Source: Cristatella mucedo (lineage: Eukaryota > Bryozoa > Phylactolaemata > Cristatellidae). From it: 64,000 nucleotides of DNA. Below the pieces are notes generated by a model that was given only the letters and a program-made list of their open reading frames with translations, did no database searches and was not told where the DNA came from. Made by a program: the position numbers and the translations under genes. Below are positions 60,180 to 64,000 of the stretch, one piece after another. The first letter of the stretch is position 1. Every line of letters begins with the position of its first letter. The DNA is taken from contig WPIO01000021.1 in assembly GCA_009760855.2 (NCBI GenBank), positions 4,713,501 through 4,777,500 of the forward strand, read 5' to 3'.

Positions 60180-60730
60180 TTAAGCAGAGCATCTAAAAGC
60201 ATCAGGCATCCGAAACAATTCATTTCAAATGGCAACAAAATCTAGATGCAGGCCCGACGTTCATAGATCAGTTGAAGCGGTTAACAGTTGGTCAACAGCC
60301 GAGACATTGAGAGCATTCGGTCGGCCCGAGGTGCCTGAGGGCTATGTGTGTAATGTGGGCTCTGGCCCTCGTCCTCAAATCTCACGTGTAGACAGACGCA
60401 TTTAAGCCAGTCGGTCTCTTGCTTGGCCATACTAAGCCAGCACAGCCGAGGTCACAAGTTCGTGCGACTGACGGAGCAGCCCATGCAGTGAGTCTTACTG
60501 GCCTGCCCAAAACTTTGACACCGTGCAAATTGAGTGCTATTTACAGCCTCCTCCTCCCCCCCGTCACGTTTTGCCTGAGAGTTTGGTTTTCCTGACCTGT
60601 TTGAAGTGCTATTAAGAGTTAGGATTAGTTATCGATTAGATTCAGCTGGCTGATCTCGGTGTCATGTTGCATCAGCGCATCAGCGCACTGTCACGTAAAG
60701 CTTGCATGAATGTTTGCGGTCCTCTTTACT
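60180..60730. other. No feature seen upstream of the orphan exon
   Basis: Unassigned sequence with no repeat recognised. Confidence 0.4.
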
Positions 60731-60733
60731 TAG

Positions 60734-60886
60734 AGGTATGGTCATCACTGACGTGCCGTTTGATGCTAAGGAGAAAACCAGAACCAGCCGGTATGCATTC
60801 ATACGCAGGCCATCCAGCGAGATGGGTTTGGCCGCCGACGAGGAAACGGCAGCAGAGGAGAGCAGCGCTTATGCTGCCTTTCTGAA
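60734..60886 (+). CDS. Orphan exon
   Basis: Acceptor CTCTTTACTTAG precedes, and a perfect donor GTAAGT follows in phase 2. The frame reads GMVITDVPFDAKEKTRTSRY, then AFIRRPSSEMGLAADEE and an acidic Ala-rich end. Translation could also begin at ATG 60738. Codon use and the good donor support coding. Nearby flanks are LINE B downstream and unassigned DNA upstream, so its partner exons were not found. No family recognised. Confidence 0.45.
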
Positions 60887-60999
60887 GTAAGTCTAAGTCG
60901 CTTCACAAGCATAATACCAAGCCCGTAATGCAGAAGCAACATTGCTTTGCTTTATATATTGTAAACCATTTCCATATGTCACTCTGAAAAAATTCTAGG

Positions 61000-61520
61000 A
61001 CTGAGTGGGCGTTACATGTGAGTTTTCCGTTGCGCACTCAAAGCCTAAGCGGCACTTTTCTTTTGGTAAGCGTACTGTAGCTTCAGCAGACTTCATCCCA
61101 CGAAACAAGGAGAAAACGAGAAGCATAGCTGAGTCACGGACAGTCGAGGAAGTGAGTAGCATGAAAGTTGCAAAGCATCTAGAACGAGATTGCTTTCTCT
61201 GAGGGTACTTTGTCGAATGCATTATTATTAGTATTCTTACTACTATCATTAAGTGGCAGCTCAGGACGGCTGGAAAGGAGGTGCCACAGTCAGCAGCAGG
61301 AAAGTAGCTGTTAATGCCTACAAAAAGTGGAAGTGAGATCCACAGTCTAGAGCCAGCAGAGCACAAGCTTCCATCGACAACGGTCTTTAAGGGTTGGAAT
61401 TGAACAGCCAATTTACTATCTATAAATGACTTGAGGCCACGAGGAGGCTGAAACTGTTGCTGCAGTATATCTAGGCATAAAGGAGCCGAGCCACGGCAGG
61501 CCTGTGGGTCAGATTAAGAA
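61000..61520 (-). mobile_element. LINE B with a nested LINE A tail
   Basis: Minus-strand LINE B (SAGSRLWISLPLF, KTVVDGSLCSAGSR region) is split at 61166-61250 by a plus-strand LINE A tail. Confidence 0.7.
61166..61250 (+). mobile_element. LINE A tail inside LINE B
   Basis: GCATCTAGAACGAGATTGC, TTCTCTGAGGGTACTTTGTC and GCATTATTATTAGTATTC. LINE B resumes with TGGCAGCTCAGGACGGC. Confidence 0.7.
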
Positions 61521-61754
61521 TACGGTGTCATGTCTCTGCTGATCGGCAGGGACCTTCCATTCTTCAGTGAAGGAAAAATGTGGCTGAATTATCTCTAGGA
61601 TTTGCTGAATAGCTGCTCGCTGCCATATCTATCGCCAGCTGCAGAGACTTGGTGGCTTTTTCGGTAGCATAGCCAAGACACAGTTGATGTGGTCCAGCCT
61701 ATACAGAGCTTTTTAGATTCATAGCAAGTCGCCATGATAGAAATCCCTTATCTT

Positions 61755-64000
61755 AGACAGGGGTAATAATAACATAATATTATTATCGATAAATGTATAT
61801 AGCACCTTCAGAGAATTTAATCTGTTTCTAGGCACTTTAAGGATGCTGTAAAGAAAGAATGATCGAATGGTTAGTGGTAGCATGCTCAGTGCCAGCAAGC
61901 CTAGCATGGATAGAGGTGACATGCACAGGGTCAACATGCAAATATGGTTAGTGGCAGCATGCACAGTGTCAGCATGCTTACGCACACAACCAACAAATCA
62001 TAAGGAACCTGCTAAATGCTGTCATAAAAAGGTGCATTTGTGGCTTCTTTTTAAATTTCGTCAGCTCAGGGGATGTTGTGATGTCAGTCGGAAGCGAGTT
62101 CTAGGCTTTGAGAGCGTACGAGCTAAAGGCACGGCCTCCAAAGGATTTGAGGCTCACGCAAGCTATAGCTAACGGATTTGATTCAGAAAAGCAGGTGGTA
62201 CGATGCCTAGTCTATTGGGAGAGTAGGTCTGATATGTAGGCTGGAACCAGAGAATGAAGGGACCTAAAAATGAGTGATATAACCTTGAAGTCGATGCGCT
62301 GCTTGACTGAGAGTCAGTGCAGGTCGGTGAGAAGTGGTGTGATGTGGCAACTGCGATGCTCCTGACAGACGAGCCTAGCTGCAGAGTTTTGCCCAACTAC
62401 ATGTGCATGAGTGAGCACTCTGGTGGACCAGGAAGCAGTTGAGTTGCAGAAGTCGAGACGGGGTGTCACAAATGATTGAACAGATTTAGATGTAGGATCC
62501 CTGTGTAAACAAGCCCAAATTTTGACAATGTTATGTAGCCGAAAGTAGGCAGACTTGACTGTGGAGCTTATGTGGTCGTCAAGTGCAAGCTCATTTTGGA
62601 ATAGGACACCTAGATTTCGTGCATATGCAACAGGAGATTTGCTGTCAGGGCCGATTTTGAGCGTTAATTTTTATAATTTCTGAATCACACTTGGTTTACC
62701 CATAACTAGTAAACTGGTTTTATTGTCATTCAATTTAAGAAAATGTACTGCCAACCTTGTGTGGATGTCATCAATACATGCAGCAGGGGAGTTGAGAGAA
62801 TTTGACATTCTGGATGGATGGTAGTTATCAGAGTAAAGGCACAACTGAGTGTCGTCCGCATAGAAGTGAAAGCCTAGATTGTGCTTGGCAATCAAATCGG
62901 CAAGAGGGTCAGAGTAAACTGAGAAAAGAAGCCGACGAAGCACACACACGGTACTCCAGTGATTCCTCGGATGATCTTTGCCCGTTTGCATCGATGCTCT
63001 GGAGTCTCCCACTGACATAGGACTTGAACCGTTGTAGTGCAGTGCAACAGTGATGTGCAGGCAAAACAAGAGGCTCTCGAAAAAGACCTGGTGATCGGTA
63101 CTACGAATGTGGTCAGATAGGCAGAAGATTTTGTCGAATGTGTGACCCTTGATGTGATAAGGGTCGTCCACATGAGCCACGAGAGAAAATGAGTCAGTCA
63201 GTGCACGAAATTCGGTGAAGAAAGCATGAGATAAGTTATCGCAATGTCAAAATCACTCAATAACGAGGGAAGATCGATTTCTTGCATGCAGAATCGAAAT
63301 GAGATCAAAGAAAACTGGGATAAAGGAAGCTTTGGCACTTGGATGAGATAGACTGCTGCAACCATTGGCAGCTTGTTTTCGGGTGAACTCAAAATACGAG
63401 ATTCGAAAGACTTCTTCTTCGAGGAGACTGAAAATGGCTTGATATTGAGGGTTGGACGTGCGACAATGGCGACTCCGGCACTGACTGCATTGATTGATCC
63501 AGGGCAGAGGTCGGCAAACTCCTGCCTTTTGGCCAATTATGGCCTAGCTATTACTCCCGTCCGGCCTAGCGCCCCTAGTTATTTATCCGGCCTAATTGAA
63601 CTGTCGTGGTTTTTGTTTCCCTTCATTACTAGTGGTTGGAAATCAAGCTGTGACCCGTGTTTATTTCTAGAGCTGATGTCAGGCGCTTGTGTGAAAGAGA
63701 AGCACCTGACCTGGTAGGTGTGATAAATGTCGACCCCTATAATGTGCTGCTGTTTCGCCTGTTTGTTCGTCTGAACACTCTTCACCCCACGGGCCCGGTA
63801 GAGCGGCTGGTTTCTTCTGGCGTAGCGTGCCTTCTTGATCTCCTGAAATGGACTAGTAGTTCGAAAAGTTTTCCGACCGCTGATCTAGGGGTATGAAAGA
63901 TGGATAAGTTTGTCTGGGTGCATCGGTTGTGGTCGGCCTGGTAGCCAATTCCAGCCAGTTCTTGGTCAAGGCGAGCAGTTCGAGGCCGTTTTCAGTAATC
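61755..64000 (-). mobile_element. LINE A with endonuclease and RT, internally deleted, split by hAT
   Basis: Minus strand, from the window edge inward: endonuclease (LELLALTKNWLELA, then after the hAT SAGVAIVARPTLNIKPFSV, LPLSQFSLISF and the GHTFDKIFCLSDH end motif). A deletion then joins straight to mid-RT (STDHQVFFESLL, HFYADDTQLCLYSD, LLVMGKPSVIQKL), the thumb and the reversed tail at 61755-61850. This is the only copy showing the apurinic-type endonuclease domain. Frames are broken. Confidence 0.85.
63505..63882. mobile_element. Nonautonomous hAT element in the LINE endonuclease
   Basis: Ends CAGAGGTCGGCAAAC and GTTTTCCGACCGCTG are imperfect inverted repeats of the CAGxGGT-type hAT terminus. 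Target duplications ATCCAGGG (63497-63504) and ATCTAGGG (63883-63890) match at 7 of 8. The 378 bp contain no transposase. The endonuclease frame resumes on both sides. Confidence 0.8.

Overview
This 64 kb window is nuclear DNA from an animal, most likely an invertebrate. It has GT-AG introns, CpG- and GC-rich coding islands in an AT-richer background, and very many microsatellites. About a third to a half of the visible sequence is transposon debris. The retrotransposons are L2/CR1-like non-LTR elements with an endonuclease, a YADD reverse transcriptase and an (ATT)n tail. Two tRNA-derived SINE families, short hAT elements (two match the SPIN family) and decayed Gypsy-type pieces are also present. 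The set would fit a lophotrochozoan such as a flatworm or mollusc, but the sequence does not settle the phylum.

Genes. The main gene is on the + strand. Nine exons between 4888 and 17815 join in a consistent reading frame into a predicted 855-residue protein: two doublecortin (DCX) domains resembling DCDC2, a disordered linker, then an array of about 12 IQ motifs. The five DCX exons are convincing. The link from them to the linker and IQ exons rests on splice sites and phase only. A signal-peptide exon with a MAM-like start (13640) lies inside the largest intron and runs into a LINE. A second + strand gene (36879-37089 joined to 40434-41260) has a TATA box, one large intron full of GA/CT repeats and an orphan basic product. 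A single orphan exon lies at 60734-60886. Weaker exon candidates are at 18152-18340 and 36063-36245.

Layout. 1-4.8 kb: CTG repeat, SINE, AT-rich foldback next to a LINE piece, decayed Gypsy reverse transcriptase. 4.9-17.8 kb: DCX/IQ gene with LINE, SINE and microsatellite-filled introns. 18-36 kb: repeat-dominated, including a possible solo LTR (27.4-28.7 kb), an 11-bp minisatellite (31.8-32.3 kb) and a stack of insertions in one LINE copy (32.9-35.1 kb). 36-41.6 kb: CpG-rich hairpin and the orphan gene. 42.5-57 kb: almost continuous LINE copies, plus a relic of a repeated invertebrate ORF followed by a SPIN element. 57-61 kb: GC-rich unassigned DNA with X-box-like motifs and the orphan exon. 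61-64 kb: two minus-strand LINEs, one carrying a hAT insertion.

How the parts relate. The DCX and IQ modules point to a microtubule-binding, calmodulin-responsive protein of the kind seen in cilia. The rest of the window records successive waves of mobile elements inserting into one another and into introns.
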